Of a DNA stretch of 64,000 nt, positions 34,757 to 45,237 are shown piece after piece. Both the position numbers and the translations under genes were made by a program. The stretch covers positions 4,650,001 to 4,714,000 of the forward strand of contig OY725498.1 of NCBI GenBank assembly GCA_963281255.1. The letters run 5' to 3'. Under the pieces are notes generated by a model. The model saw nothing but the letters and a program-made list of their open reading frames with translations, was not told the DNA's origin and made no database searches. Each line of letters starts with the position of its first letter. Positions within the stretch are counted from its first letter, which is position 1. The DNA comes from Aphrocallistes beatrix (taxonomy: Eukaryota; Porifera; Hexactinellida; Sceptrulophora; Aphrocallistidae).

Positions 34757-37700
34757 ATGGCCAAGTATATGGCGCCTGAGTTGAAGAAGCTCCTCCACTC
34801 GAAAGAGCTAGCGCAGAGGAGAGGAGACACGTCTGAGGAAGCCAAGCTGTGCAATGTTATTGGAGAGTTTCTGAAGAAGGACGGGAATCTAACTGGCGCC
34901 CTGAGGGAGCACGAGATGGAACTGCAGCTGTGCGAATCTATCGGAGACAAGATGGGTGTGGCGATAGCAAACCGCAGAATCGGGGAGTGCAAGAGCGAGC
35001 TGGGGGAGCATCAAGATGGTCTGAAACACCAGAAACTGCATCTCCGGATAGCGAAGAGCCTCGGAAACCTCTTGGAGGAGCAGAGGGCCCTAGCTACGAT
35101 TGGACGCAACTGCTACCTCTACGCACTCTCTCTTCCAGAACCAGACAGCAGCAGAGAGTTGAAGTGCGCCAAAGAAGCGTTGCTAGAATCCCTAAACTGC
35201 TGCGATAAGCTGGAAGCTCAGAAGAGCTGTAGTGAGAGAGATCTGTGCGAGATGAAAGCCAGACTGTTCTCTAACCTGTCCAACTACTACGAGTATAAGG
35301 AGGAGCTCGTGCTGGCCAAGAAGTACTGTCGGAAAGCGATAGAACTCTCGAATAGTGCAAACTTCTGCTGCGCCAACTTCCACTTTTCTCTCGGCTCCAT
35401 CTGCCTAACAAGTGCCGAGTACAGCGATGCTCTGACACACTTTGATTCCGCACTCAAGCTAGCACAGAGCGACGGAGATAAACCGATGCAGTCGTTTGCA
35501 TTGGAACAGATGGGGACTGTGCTCGCCAGTCTTCGAGACTTCCATGCTGCTAAACACTCCTGGAAGCAGGCGCTAAAAGTCGGTGGAATCAGAGGCGAAG
35601 ATAGGTCTACTCTGCAACAGAGCTATATGCTTGTGAAGAAGATGTTGATGTATTCAGAAAAGCTTAAAAGCATGGGTGAAGACAGTAACCGTAATAGGGT
35701 CGAATTGCTTGAAAAGCTTGGTGATACTGCTTGTAGCATGGAGCTGTATCGGGCGGGGGAATGCTACTATAGAGAAGAACTGCAGATGGCAGAGACGATC
35801 GGGTGCAGTAGAAGTAAGGTGGGGGAGATATTCTGCTCCCTGGCTGTGACGTACACCGACCTGAAGGAGTATGATAAAGCCATTCTCCATTTTGAGAGAG
35901 AGATTAAGAACTGTAAGGATGGAGTTAAGTGTACTAGTTTGAAGCTGTTAGGAGACTCTCATTTCGAATTGGGACATGAATTCACGGTTATTGACGCTGT
36001 ATATGAGAGAGCAATGGAAGTAGCAGAGCGAGAGCACGACCTGAAATCTATTAGGGATGTGTGGGGATGCAAACTCAAGCTGTACCAAAGAGAAGGTGAG
36101 AAAATGGATCTCTAATTAAGGGCATGTTTAAGACGTTTAATTATACTTTAATAGGTCTTGATAGAAATATAATTAAAGCCAAGATGGAGCTAGAAGCGCT
36201 GTCTCATAATCTCGACAGTGGGGAGAGTGAGAGTGAAGAAGACTGCAACTCTAGACTGAATGAATTCGTCCTGAGTGATTCAGATATTTCAGAGGATGAG
36301 TTAGAAGATATCCTAAACTCTACTTCAACCGTCTCCCACGTCAGATATCCAAAGAAGTCGAACGTAGATCGTGTGAACGCCAAAGGCGAATCTAAGCTGC
36401 AACAAGCTGCTATTCTAGGTACGGATTTATCGGGTCTACGACAATTCGTATTCATCCATGGTCCAGTAATATTATTATTCGATTAACCTAGGCAAACTAG
36501 ACATGGTGAATATTTTGTTGAAGCAAGGAGCACTCGTGAACATACGAGACTACTGCGGATGGACGCCACTTCACGAAGCTTGCAACTTCGGCAACTCCGA
36601 TATAGTGCGAGCTCTCCTGGAGTTCGGAGCTAATGTGAATGACCCCGGGGGCATACACTGTCAGGGAATAACTCCGCTGCACGATGCGACGCTCAACGGA
36701 CACTATGGATGTGTTAAACTCTTGATCGACTTCGGAGCAGACCCTCACTGGAAGAATAGTGAGAATTTGTCACCTATTGATGTTGCTAAGAAAGGGTTAG
36801 AAGAGTTTAAAGCGGAGAAGTGTACTGAAGAGGCACAAGAACGAATGAATAGGATCATACAGCTGCTAGAGACCTGTCCTGTGGTCAAACACCGTCCCAA
36901 GCAACCGCCCATTAACTTACTGCCTCAGAAGCGTCCTATCCTACGGAGTACTTCCCCGCCCCCTTTACTCCCAGAGCGAGCCAGTCCGGACAACACACAG
37001 TCCTGGCTGGTGGATGACAGCGAGTATAAATACAAGCGAGTTCGAATGTCTCCTCGCTTCAAGAATAAATCCAATTCAAAAGGATCAGCATCACATTCCT
37101 ATGTCACGACTTCTGCTTGTAAGAGGAATAAGACTGGCATCTCTCACCGCCCAAAAGCTGCCAAACATCACAGAAAATCCCCCAAGCGTAGTCACAAGAG
37201 ACTGTTGAACTCATTTCACGCTTCTAAAACCATTGAAACCCCTCAACCCAACCCAGGAACACATTCCAACTTTACTCTCCCGGCCACACAAGAAGACCTT
37301 AGTTCAGAATTAGAACTGTTTTTTGGCGCCACAGTGGCTAATGACCCGACCGATCTGGACGCAATAACCCCGCACAATCTTGATGAACCTGACTTATTAG
37401 AATTGGAGCTACCCTCATCGCCAACTCTGACTCCTCGAAACCAGTCTCCCGATCGCTTATCGAGCAACTACAGCCTCGCTAACGGCGTATCCACTCGCCT
37501 AGACGCCGTGACGATACAGGAAGTGAAGCGGGTTAAAGTTAGAATTGAGAACGACCAGATTAAGATTCCTTGCCACCCGGGGCAGACCATTCAGTGGCTG
37601 TGTGAAGAGGCGAGTGAGAGGTATAGCACGATCAGAGGAATCAGGCCGCTGTTACAGCTGACAGACAAGGAAGGAGCTCTTCTGATGCCGATGGACAAGC

Positions 37701-38416
37701 TATCTGAAGTGCTCTCTAACGAGGAGGAGGTCATAGGCCGTGTGGAGAGCTGGGACCTGCCTTCTCTGCGTGATAGGTACCAGCAGTACTGTGCTACACA
37801 TGGAGTGACTCCCTGTCAGCGAATCACCACCCTACTCCCCAGCCTGGCCATAGAGAACGAACTGAATCTGTGTAACAGAATGCTTCCCACTCAAGACTTG
37901 ATGGTCCTGTTCAAGTGTCTCTCCGCACAGCTCCACATCACTAGGATCGACCTCAGCAGCAACGTCGTAGGTGATGATGGGCTGAAGATACTAGGCAGTT
38001 CCGTCTGCAACCTCTCTGGCCTCCAGTTCCTCTCTCTGTCCTGTTGCTCCCTCTCGTGCGCGGGGATATCCGCACTGCTCAGTCAGATTGTAACGCAACA
38101 GACCGAGAAGAAACCGATCGAGTCGCTGGCACACTTAGACTTGAGTTATAACTTTATTTGTGGAGATGGAGGCAAGGCTCTCTCGCATTTCATCTCACAC
38201 ATACGTAACTTAGAAGTCCTCAAGCTGGACTCTTGCGGACTCAAGAACTGCACTGATTTCAATCACTTATCGAATTCCATTTCTACTCTTCCTCTCCTGA
38301 AGGAACTCTCCCTCGCCTTCAACCACATTTCTACCAACAACACGGCGGCTCTCGTAAAGGCAATGCAAAGAGATGCTCTTGTAAAACTCAACTTGTCTCA
38401 TAACCACGTTATTTAG
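34757..38416 (+). CDS. TONSL: TONSL (Tonsoku-like), replication-fork repair scaffold
   Basis: Three exons are inferred: 34757-36095, 36155-36418, 36492-38416, with introns of 59 and 73 nt. The first join is in phase 1 and reads REGLDRN. The second rebuilds an ankyrin repeat (AAILGKLDMVNILL). About 1,175 residues (human 1,378). Domains in order are TPR repeats (residues about 10-440), an acidic stretch (SGESESEEDC, SDISEDELED), three ankyrin repeats with GWTPLHEACNFG and GITPLHDATLNG, a basic disordered linker, a ubiquitin-like fold (VKVRIENDQIKIPCHPGQ), and leucine-rich repeats to the end. This exact order is diagnostic of TONSL, which reads unmethylated H4K20 on new chromatin through its ankyrin repeats and works with MMS22L in homologous recombination. 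Without splicing it looks like three separate ORFs. Confidence 0.94.
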
Positions 38417-38580
38417 ATCTAATTTATCGGATTGAAATCATTGATTCATACATTTACTATTCTTTTCAAGTAATAATAACCAAAGATATTTGCCATAAGA
38501 ATAACGTACAGTTTTTTCCTGTGAGATTATAACCTATTTTACTGGGGTAGGGCGTTACCATTGCTTTCATAGACTAGAGT

Positions 38581-40575
38581 ATGATTGAAAACCTCCTGCT
38601 ACACCCCTCCGTCCTCCCCTACGCCGTAGCAGTCACGATTACTGTGCTTGTGGTGTATCTTGTCGCCAGAATTAGAGGATCCCGGAAGCCTATCCCTCTC
38701 ATAGTCAGTCCCCCTCACGGCACCCCGCGTACCCTGGTGATCGGATACGGGACACAGACAGGAACGAGCAGAGTGTTGGCTCAGAATCTCGCTGCGCTCT
38801 GTGAGAAAGAAAACATTTCACACAGAATCGCCTCTCTCTCTTCCAAGGATTGTCCCAATCCAGATGATTTCCTCTCCCAGTGCGCGGGGGATGGTTCTAT
38901 CTTGATCGTTATACTCTCGACTTATGAAGAGGGCCTCCCGCCTGAAGGTGTGAAGTGGTTCTGGACGTGGTTACAGGATGCCAGTCAGGACCATCGTGTG
39001 TCCAGGACGTTCTTGCGACAGCTACACTACTCTGTTTTCGGAGTCGGGCACTCCGTGTATGGCCCGGAAAGGTTCTGTCTAGCTGGCAGGCAGACGGACG
39101 AGTGGCTTGCCTCTCTCTCAGCCAAGCGCCTACTCCCCTTCAGCACAGGGGACCAGGACGTGAATGCCAGCCTACACGGGGGGGTGGAGCTGGATTTCAG
39201 TGCTTGGGGTACACAGCTCCTTAGAGCCTGTCGACCCCTGCTCAGTACCAGATCCACTCAGTTAGACACGTTCGATGAGACCGTGTTCGAGTCCAAACTA
39301 GCTGGAAAGGGACCTAGAACAGACACAGAGCTGGAATCGGACACCAGCGACTCAGAGCCTGAAATCGCGGACGTAGAAGACATGGGAGGGAGCATCGAGC
39401 AGTCAATCAAGTCCAAGTCCAAGTCGCCCCGTGCCATGCTCACCCCCCTGCTGAGACAGAGTCTGACCAAACAGGGGTACAAGCTGATCGGGACGCACTC
39501 AGGCGTGAAGCTGTGTCGCTGGACCAAGAGCATGCTGAGGGGAAGAGGGGGCTGTTACAAGCACACTTTCTACGGAATCGAGAGTCACAGGTGCATGGAG
39601 ACCACGCCCTCGCTTGCTTGCGCTAATAAGTGTGTGTTCTGCTGGAGACACCATACCAATCCTGTGGGGACGGAGTGGAAATGGTTGATGGATTCGCCTG
39701 AAAAGGTGATAGATGGCTCAATTGAGAACCACCGGAAGTTGATCAACCAGTTCAAAGGCGTGCCTGGGGTGAAGCAGGAGAGGTTCAATGAAGCGATGGG
39801 GATACGGCACTGCGCGCTTTCTCTAGTCGGGGAGCCGATCATGTACCCAGAGATAAACGCGTTCATTGGAATGCTGCATGAGCGCAGGATCTCCTCGTTT
39901 CTAGTCACGAATGCGCAGTTCCCAGACCTGATCCACAGTCTCGTGCCTGTGACGCAGCTCTATGTGAGTGTGGACGCTGCGAGTGAGGAGAGTTTGAAGA
40001 AGATTGATCGACCTCTTTTCCGCGACTTTTGGCCCCGTTTTGTTGATAGCCTGCGGGCCCTCTCCTCTAAGGGACAGCGGACTGTGTACCGCCTGACCCT
40101 TGTGAAGGAATGGAATGCGGAAGAGATACAGGGGTACGCACGACTGGTCTCACTCGGCAAGCCCGACTTCATTGAAGTGAAAGGTGTCACATTCTGCGGA
40201 AGTTCAGATGCCAGTAGCCTAACCATGCAGAACGTGCCATGGCACGAAGAAGTCATCGGTTTCAGTCGCCTCTTAGCGGACTACCTGCCTGAATACGATC
40301 TCGCCAGCGAGCACGAGCATTCCAACTGCATCTTAATTGCACATCGGAAATTCTTCATTGAAGGACGCTGGTGCACTTGGATCGATTATGACAGGTTCCT
40401 CGACTTGGTGAGTGAGTACGATGCTCAAGACGACTCAACGCGATTCACGGCTATGGACTATCTGGCATTGACTCCGCCCTGGGCTGTGTTCGGGAATGTG
40501 ATGCGAGGCTTTGACCCTGAAGAGCAGAGAGTGAGTAAGAAAAAGTTGAAGACCAAGGACACCACGGGGTGCTGA
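38581..40575 (+). CDS. TYW1: TYW1, 4-demethylwyosine synthase
   Basis: An intronless ORF of 664 residues (human 732). TYW1 makes the tricyclic base of wybutosine in tRNA-Phe from N1-methylguanosine and pyruvate, using radical SAM chemistry. An N-terminal hydrophobic segment (about 12-31) could anchor it to a membrane. A flavodoxin domain follows with the FMN loop GYGTQTGTSRVLAQ and ILSTYEEGLPPEG. A charged linker precedes the radical SAM domain, whose iron-sulfur motif is CANKCVFCWRH (CX3CX2C). Further marks are GEPIMYPEI, QLYVSVDAASEESLKKIDRP and EVKGVTFCGSS. The flavodoxin/radical-SAM fusion is the usual eukaryotic form. It ends 143 nt before ALG6. Confidence 0.95.
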   Translation: MIENLLLHPSVLPYAVAVTITVLVVYLVARIRGSRKPIPLIVSPPHGTPRTLVIGYGTQTGTSRVLAQNLAALCEKENISHRIASLSSKDCPNPDDFLSQCAGDGSILIVILSTYEEGLPPEGVKWFWTWLQDASQDHRVSRTFLRQLHYSVFGVGHSVYGPERFCLAGRQTDEWLASLSAKRLLPFSTGDQDVNASLHGGVELDFSAWGTQLLRACRPLLSTRSTQLDTFDETVFESKLAGKGPRTDTELESDTSDSEPEIADVEDMGGSIEQSIKSKSKSPRAMLTPLLRQSLTKQGYKLIGTHSGVKLCRWTKSMLRGRGGCYKHTFYGIESHRCMETTPSLACANKCVFCWRHHTNPVGTEWKWLMDSPEKVIDGSIENHRKLINQFKGVPGVKQERFNEAMGIRHCALSLVGEPIMYPEINAFIGMLHERRISSFLVTNAQFPDLIHSLVPVTQLYVSVDAASEESLKKIDRPLFRDFWPRFVDSLRALSSKGQRTVYRLTLVKEWNAEEIQGYARLVSLGKPDFIEVKGVTFCGSSDASSLTMQNVPWHEEVIGFSRLLADYLPEYDLASEHEHSNCILIAHRKFFIEGRWCTWIDYDRFLDLVSEYDAQDDSTRFTAMDYLALTPPWAVFGNVMRGFDPEEQRVSKKKLKTKDTTGC

Positions 40576-40718
40576 CACCTTTATACCTCTCTAAGCCCAA
40601 ACTAGTGAGTTCAGAATTATTTGTATTTCAGCCATTACATTGTGTTACTAATTTATATGTTTCCGTAGAGATGTGTGATGATAGAATTGCTTTTATCTGT
40701 GATTAGATTCGTATATAA

Positions 40719-42173
40719 ATGTACACATTCACTGTGGCTATCGCGGCGGTGTTGATTCGCTGGTGTCTCTCTCTATGGAAGTATTCTGGAGAGTCGACTC
40801 CTCCTATGTTTGGAGATTTTGAAGCTCAGCGGCATTGGATGGAGATCTGCTACCACGTGTCTCCGTCCCAGTGGTACCTCAACTCGTCCGACAACAACCT
40901 CCTCTATTGGGGTCTCGATTACCCTCCCCTCACGGCCTACCACAGCTTCCTGTGCGGGGGAGTGGCTCATCGGATAGATCCGAGGTTCGTCGCGCTTGGT
41001 TCTTCACGTGGATTCGAGAGTTACAACCTGAAGCTATTCATGCGATCCGCCGTCTTGGTCTCAGACCTATTAGTGTATTTTCCCGCGACTATTCTGTACT
41101 GCCGAGCTTTCCTCTCTTCCTTCCCTTCCTTCCAGAGATCTCTTTTCCTCATCCTCTTGTTGCTACCGCCGCCCATCATCCTAATAGACTACTGCCACTT
41201 CCAGTTTAACGCTGTCAGCCTAGGCTTGGCACTGCTAGCTTACGTCATGATGGGTGGAGGCTATGACGTCATCGGGTGTGTGTTCTTCACAGCTTCTCTC
41301 AATTACAAGCAGATGGAGTTGTACCATGCTCTGCCCTTCTTCTGCTACCTACTAGGCAAGGCGTTTAGGACACGTTATCTCTATGTGGTTATGTACGCAC
41401 TATCAGTCTGTATCACCTTCATTATAATCTGGTTACCATTTCTCCACTCATCTTACAGTGTGATACAAGTGCTGCACAGACTTTTCCCGTTCGAACGCGG
41501 CGTTTTTGAGGATAAAGTTGCTAGCATTTGGTGTGTGTTGGAGGTTCTGATCAAGATAAGAAGGTTCGTCCCACAGAATTACCTCATCTACACATGTCTC
41601 GCTTCAACTCTGATCGCTTTACTGCCTTCATCAATCCATCTCGTGAGAAAACCGACTATTCACAACTTGATGCTCGCGCTCGCTAGCTCCTCTCTCATAT
41701 TTTTCCTCTTTTCTTTCCATGTGCATGAGAAGTCTATTCTTCTAGCGGTTTTGCCAGCCACTCTTCTCCTGCCCTACTACCCATACGCCATGACCTGGTT
41801 CCTCACAATAGCCACATTCAGTCTGTTCCCTCTTCTACACCGCGAAGGGAATATCTTGCCTGCTTTTGCAATGGCGATTCTCTTTTATCAGATCTGCAAT
41901 ACAATTCTAGTTAAAACCGAGACTACATCCAATAATATCAAGACTCTACACGCTTTCAGCATGTTAGGCTGTGTTCTGATTTCTCTCCTACCTCTTGGGC
42001 TTGCCCCACCCCCCAGCAAACCAGATCTGTTTCCCGTACTCAATGCTGTGTACTCGTGTTCACATTTCATAGGATTTCTAACCTATTTTCATCACTTGCA
42101 GCTTACCTCACACACACGGGGATATATCGGTGTAAATGGAGAATTAATTTTCAAGCGAAAGAAGCGTGATTGA
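40719..42173 (+). CDS. ALG6: ALG6, dolichyl-P-Glc:Man9GlcNAc2-PP-dolichol glucosyltransferase
   Basis: An intronless ORF of 484 residues with about ten or more hydrophobic segments. ALG6 adds the first glucose to the lipid-linked oligosaccharide in the ER lumen before N-glycan transfer. The first luminal loop has GDFEAQRHWMEICYH and WGLDYPPLTAYHSFL, the GT-C motif with catalytic Asp typical of ALG6/ALG8. Other marks are IDYCHFQFNAVSLGLALLA, NYKQMELYHALPFF and FHVHEKSILL. ALG8 is the closest alternative, but the DYPPLTAYHS motif and overall order favour ALG6. A TATATAAA string lies directly before the ATG, too close to act as its own core promoter. Confidence 0.9.
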   Translation: MYTFTVAIAAVLIRWCLSLWKYSGESTPPMFGDFEAQRHWMEICYHVSPSQWYLNSSDNNLLYWGLDYPPLTAYHSFLCGGVAHRIDPRFVALGSSRGFESYNLKLFMRSAVLVSDLLVYFPATILYCRAFLSSFPSFQRSLFLILLLLPPPIILIDYCHFQFNAVSLGLALLAYVMMGGGYDVIGCVFFTASLNYKQMELYHALPFFCYLLGKAFRTRYLYVVMYALSVCITFIIIWLPFLHSSYSVIQVLHRLFPFERGVFEDKVASIWCVLEVLIKIRRFVPQNYLIYTCLASTLIALLPSSIHLVRKPTIHNLMLALASSSLIFFLFSFHVHEKSILLAVLPATLLLPYYPYAMTWFLTIATFSLFPLLHREGNILPAFAMAILFYQICNTILVKTETTSNNIKTLHAFSMLGCVLISLLPLGLAPPPSKPDLFPVLNAVYSCSHFIGFLTYFHHLQLTSHTRGYIGVNGELIFKRKKRD

Positions 42174-42367
42174 TTGATAGAGATAGAGAAATGTGTACTT
42201 TTAATTTTAATGGCCAATTAGTCACTTTTTTGAAGGGGCATAGAGTTTTGAATTGATTCTCTTTCTGAAGTTGTAGAATAAGCATCAAAATCTAGATGAT
42301 TTTATCACATTCTAATTCAGTGGAATTGGGTGTGTCTGACTAATTATGTACTCTAACATATCTTGAA

Positions 42368-42375
42368 TGACGTAA
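42368..42375 (+). promoter_or_regulatory. CRE-like half site upstream of PP2A copy 1
   Basis: TGACGTAA sits in a block of roughly 220 bases (about 42250-42470) that is conserved upstream of PP2A copy 3 (about 45015-45237) but not copy 2. The position is about 100 bases before the ATG, as in copy 3. The shared block also includes an identical 25-base stretch around 42314-42340. Confidence 0.4.
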
Positions 42376-42470
42376 ATCGTTTTTGAACAGACAGAACACT
42401 AATACAATTGTTTAAATACTAGATTTTAATAGTTAGGCAGCAAAAGAATTCTGAATTATACTGTATCAAC

Positions 42471-43403
42471 ATGGTAGAAGACCGTAGCTGGGCTCATTCT
42501 CTCGATTCCTGGATCGAGCAGCTGAACAACTGTCAGTACCTGGAGGAGAGTAACGTCAAGACGCTGTGTGAGAAAGCTAAAGAGATTCTATCGAAAGAAT
42601 CCACAGTCCAGGAAGTGAAATGTCCAGTCACAGTGTGTGGAGACGTACACGGCCAGTTCTACGATCTGATGGAGCTGTTCCGTATCGGAGGAAACAGTCC
42701 GAACACGAACTACCTGTTCATGGGGGACTATGTAGACCGTGGGTATTATTCGGTGGAGACTGTGAGCCTGTTGGTTTCCCTGAAGACCCGGTACCCCAAC
42801 CGTGTCACCATCCTCCGAGGTAACCACGAGTCCCGCCAGACAACCCAGGTTTACGGGTTCTATGATGAGTGCCTGCGGAAGTACGGGAATACGAATGTCT
42901 GGAAATATTTCACTGACTTATTTGACTATCTCCCGCTCACTGCACTGGTGGAGGGACAGATATTCTGTCTCCATGGAGGGCTGTCCCCTTCAATCGACAC
43001 ATTGGATAATATCCGTAGCTTAGATCGGTTACAAGAGTTACCGCATGAGGGTCCCATGTGTGACCTCCTGTGGAGTGACCCAGACGATCGATGCGGTTGG
43101 GGGACATCCCCCAGGGGTGCAGGCTACACCTTCGGACAGGACATCTCTGAAAACTTCAACCACGCCAACGGTCTCATGCTGATATCACGCGCGCATCAGC
43201 TCGTGATGGAGGGGTACAACTGGTGCCATGAGAAGCAGGTCGTGACCATATTCAGTGCTCCCAACTACTGCTACAGATGTGGGAACCAGGCAGGGTTTAT
43301 GGAGCTGGACGATGTGCTCAAGTACACATTCTTACAGTTCGATCCTGCACCTAGAAGGGGAGAGCCATTCGTTACTCGTCGCATCCCCGACTATTTCCTG
43401 TGA
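42471..43403 (+). CDS. PPP2CA: PP2A catalytic subunit, tandem copy 1
   Basis: A 310-residue intronless PP2A catalytic subunit, one of three in tandem. It dephosphorylates Ser/Thr as part of PP2A holoenzymes. Metal and phosphate ligands are all visible: [31 protein letters not shown] and SRAHQL, plus [10 protein letters not shown]. The C-terminus ends PDYFL, the tail that is methylated on Leu and bound by regulatory subunits. Compared with copies 2 and 3 it has private changes, including ESRQTTQ for [28 protein letters not shown] and [10 protein letters not shown]. Copies 2 and 3 are closer to the usual animal sequence at most of these sites. All three have RCGWG where most animals have RGGWG. 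Confidence 0.95.
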   Translation: MVEDRSWAHSLDSWIEQLNNCQYLEESNVKTLCEKAKEILSKESTVQEVKCPVTVCGDVHGQFYDLMELFRIGGNSPNTNYLFMGDYVDRGYYSVETVSLLVSLKTRYPNRVTILRGNHESRQTTQVYGFYDECLRKYGNTNVWKYFTDLFDYLPLTALVEGQIFCLHGGLSPSIDTLDNIRSLDRLQELPHEGPMCDLLWSDPDDRCGWGTSPRGAGYTFGQDISENFNHANGLMLISRAHQLVMEGYNWCHEKQVVTIFSAPNYCYRCGNQAGFMELDDVLKYTFLQFDPAPRRGEPFVTRRIPDYFL

Positions 43404-43861
43404 CCTTCACCCATTCTCAGAATTTATCTGTACTCTCGTATATGTTTATATATCAGGTGTTAGTATTACTTCTGAATTGAGTTTACCAGATTTTCATGTG
43501 ACCAAACCAGGGCAACTTTATCAAACAACGAAGATAACCAATTGTAATCCTTTTTACTAACATAGTGTATATGTAGTGAAATTAATTATCAAATATTTTC
43601 TTACAAAAGAGAAAGTGTATGATGTTCTATAAACTATGCTTACTATTCCAGTGGGTCCGTTAATGCACAAAAGTTTGTGATCTAAAGAGAGATCATATAT
43701 TTCCGTAGAGTATTGAGTTTATTCATGATAATCAGTCGCCAAAAAGTATTCTATAACGTGATCGAGATTCTCGTGAAAATCCTGGAGGATAATAATACAA
43801 CTGTTTAATACGGCGCAAATTTTAATAATTAGACAACAATAAAATTCTGAACTGTATCAAC
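43404..43861. other. Spacer between PP2A copies 1 and 2
   Basis: 458 bases, AT-rich. Only the last 70 or so (from about 43793, aatacaactgtttaa onwards) resemble the flank of the other copies. The more distal block with the CRE-like site found before copies 1 and 3 is absent, so copy 2 has a different upstream region. No ORF of note. Confidence 0.55.
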
Positions 43862-44791
43862 ATGGTAGAGGACCGTAGCTGGGCTCATTCTCTCGATTCC
43901 TGGATCGAGCAGCTGAACAACTGTCAGTACCTGGAGGAGAGTAACGTCAAGACGCTGTGTGAGAAAGCTAAAGAGATTCTATCGAAAGAATCCACGGTCC
44001 AGGAAGTGAAATGTCCAGTCACAGTGTGTGGAGACGTACACGGCCAGTTCTACGATCTGATGGAGCTGTTCCGTATCGGAGGAAACAGTCCGAACACGAA
44101 CTACCTGTTCATGGGGGACTATGTAGACCGTGGGTATTATTCGGTGGAGACTGTGAGCCTGTTGGTTTCCCTGAAGACCCGGTACCCCAACCGTGTCACC
44201 ATCCTCCGAGGTAACCACGAGTCTCGTCAGATAACCCAGGTTTACGGGTTCTATGATGAGTGCCTGCGGAAGTACGGGAACCCTAAAGTCTGGAAATATT
44301 TCACTGACTTATTTGACTATCTCCCGCTCACTGCACTGGTGGAGGGACAGATATTCTGTCTCCATGGAGGGCTGTCCCCTTCAATCGACACATTGGATAA
44401 TCTGCATAGCTTAGATCGGTTACAAGAGGTACCGCACGATGGTCCCATGTGTGATCTCCTGTGGAGTGACCCAGACGATCGATGTGGTTGGGGGATATCT
44501 AGGAGTGCTGGGTACACCTTCGGACAGGACATCTCTGAAAACTTCAACCACGCCAACGGTCTCATGCTGATATCACGCGCGCACCAGCTCGTGATGGAGG
44601 GGTACAACTGGTGCCATGAAAAGCACGTAGTGACCATATTCAGTGCTCCCAACTACTGCTACAGATGTGGGAACCAGGCAGCACTCATGGAACTGGACGA
44701 CGTGCTCAAGTACACATTCTTACAGTTCGATCCTGCACCTAGAAGGGAAGAGCCCCTCGCCACTCGTCTCATCTCCGACTATTTCCTGTGA
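43862..44791 (+). CDS. PPP2CA: PP2A catalytic subunit, tandem copy 2 (most diverged)
   Basis: 309 residues. The first half is almost identical in DNA to copies 1 and 3. The second half differs: one codon is deleted in the loop before AGYTFG (WGISRSAGY in place of [10 protein letters not shown]), LDNLHSLDR replaces [15 protein letters not shown] replaces VPHEGP, and the tail reads [16 protein letters not shown] where copy 3 has [16 protein letters not shown]. Metal ligands (GDVHG, GDYVDRG, RGNHESR, LHGG, RAHQL) are intact, so it is probably active. The altered tail may change regulatory-subunit binding. Its distal promoter block is not shared with the other two copies. It may be a specialising or slowly decaying paralogue. 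Confidence 0.92.
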   Translation: MVEDRSWAHSLDSWIEQLNNCQYLEESNVKTLCEKAKEILSKESTVQEVKCPVTVCGDVHGQFYDLMELFRIGGNSPNTNYLFMGDYVDRGYYSVETVSLLVSLKTRYPNRVTILRGNHESRQITQVYGFYDECLRKYGNPKVWKYFTDLFDYLPLTALVEGQIFCLHGGLSPSIDTLDNLHSLDRLQEVPHDGPMCDLLWSDPDDRCGWGISRSAGYTFGQDISENFNHANGLMLISRAHQLVMEGYNWCHEKHVVTIFSAPNYCYRCGNQAALMELDDVLKYTFLQFDPAPRREEPLATRLISDYFL

Positions 44792-45237
44792 TTTTGCACG
44801 CCTATACGGGGGGGGGTTTCTTTATTTTTTAAGGGGGGCACAAATTTCCTGGAAGCTGACAACATTTGTTTTATAATGTGCCTAGATTTAAGTTGTATAC
44901 ATATACAACCAGCATATACTGCGTGCTAAAATAAATGGAATATATATTTTTTAAAATAATTAGTAAACTATTATGACTCAGGCTTGAGAATCCTTACAAG
45001 GTTCATATAATTTGGAATTGATTCTCTTTTGAAGTTATGGAATTAGCATCGATACTAGTCTCTTGACTCTATCACATTATAATTCAGTGGAATTGGGTGT
45101 GTCTGACTAATTTCTGTACTCTAACATTTCTTGAATGACGTCAATCGATTTTAACAGTCTGAACTCATAATACAACTGTTTAAATACTGCCCAAATTTTG
45201 ATAATTAGACAACAATAAAATCCTGAACTAGATCAAC
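44792..45237. other. Spacer between PP2A copies 2 and 3
   Basis: 446 bases with a G-run of about ten near 44807. From about 45015 onward it matches the upstream region of copy 1 (aattgattctctttt, ttcagtggaattgggtgtg, tgaatgacgt and aactgtttaaatact are shared). This indicates that coding sequence and promoter were duplicated together. Confidence 0.55.
45136..45143 (+). promoter_or_regulatory. CRE palindrome upstream of PP2A copy 3
   Basis: A full TGACGTCA octamer lies 95 bases before the ATG of copy 3, in the block shared with copy 1, where it has degenerated to TGACGTAA. It would bind CREB/ATF-type bZIP factors. Function is inferred from the motif and position only. Confidence 0.45.

Noticed and set aside
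40712..40718. TATA-like string directly before the ALG6 ATG as its promoter
   Set aside because: It touches the start codon, so initiation 30 bases downstream would lose the first ATG; probably chance in AT-rich leader.
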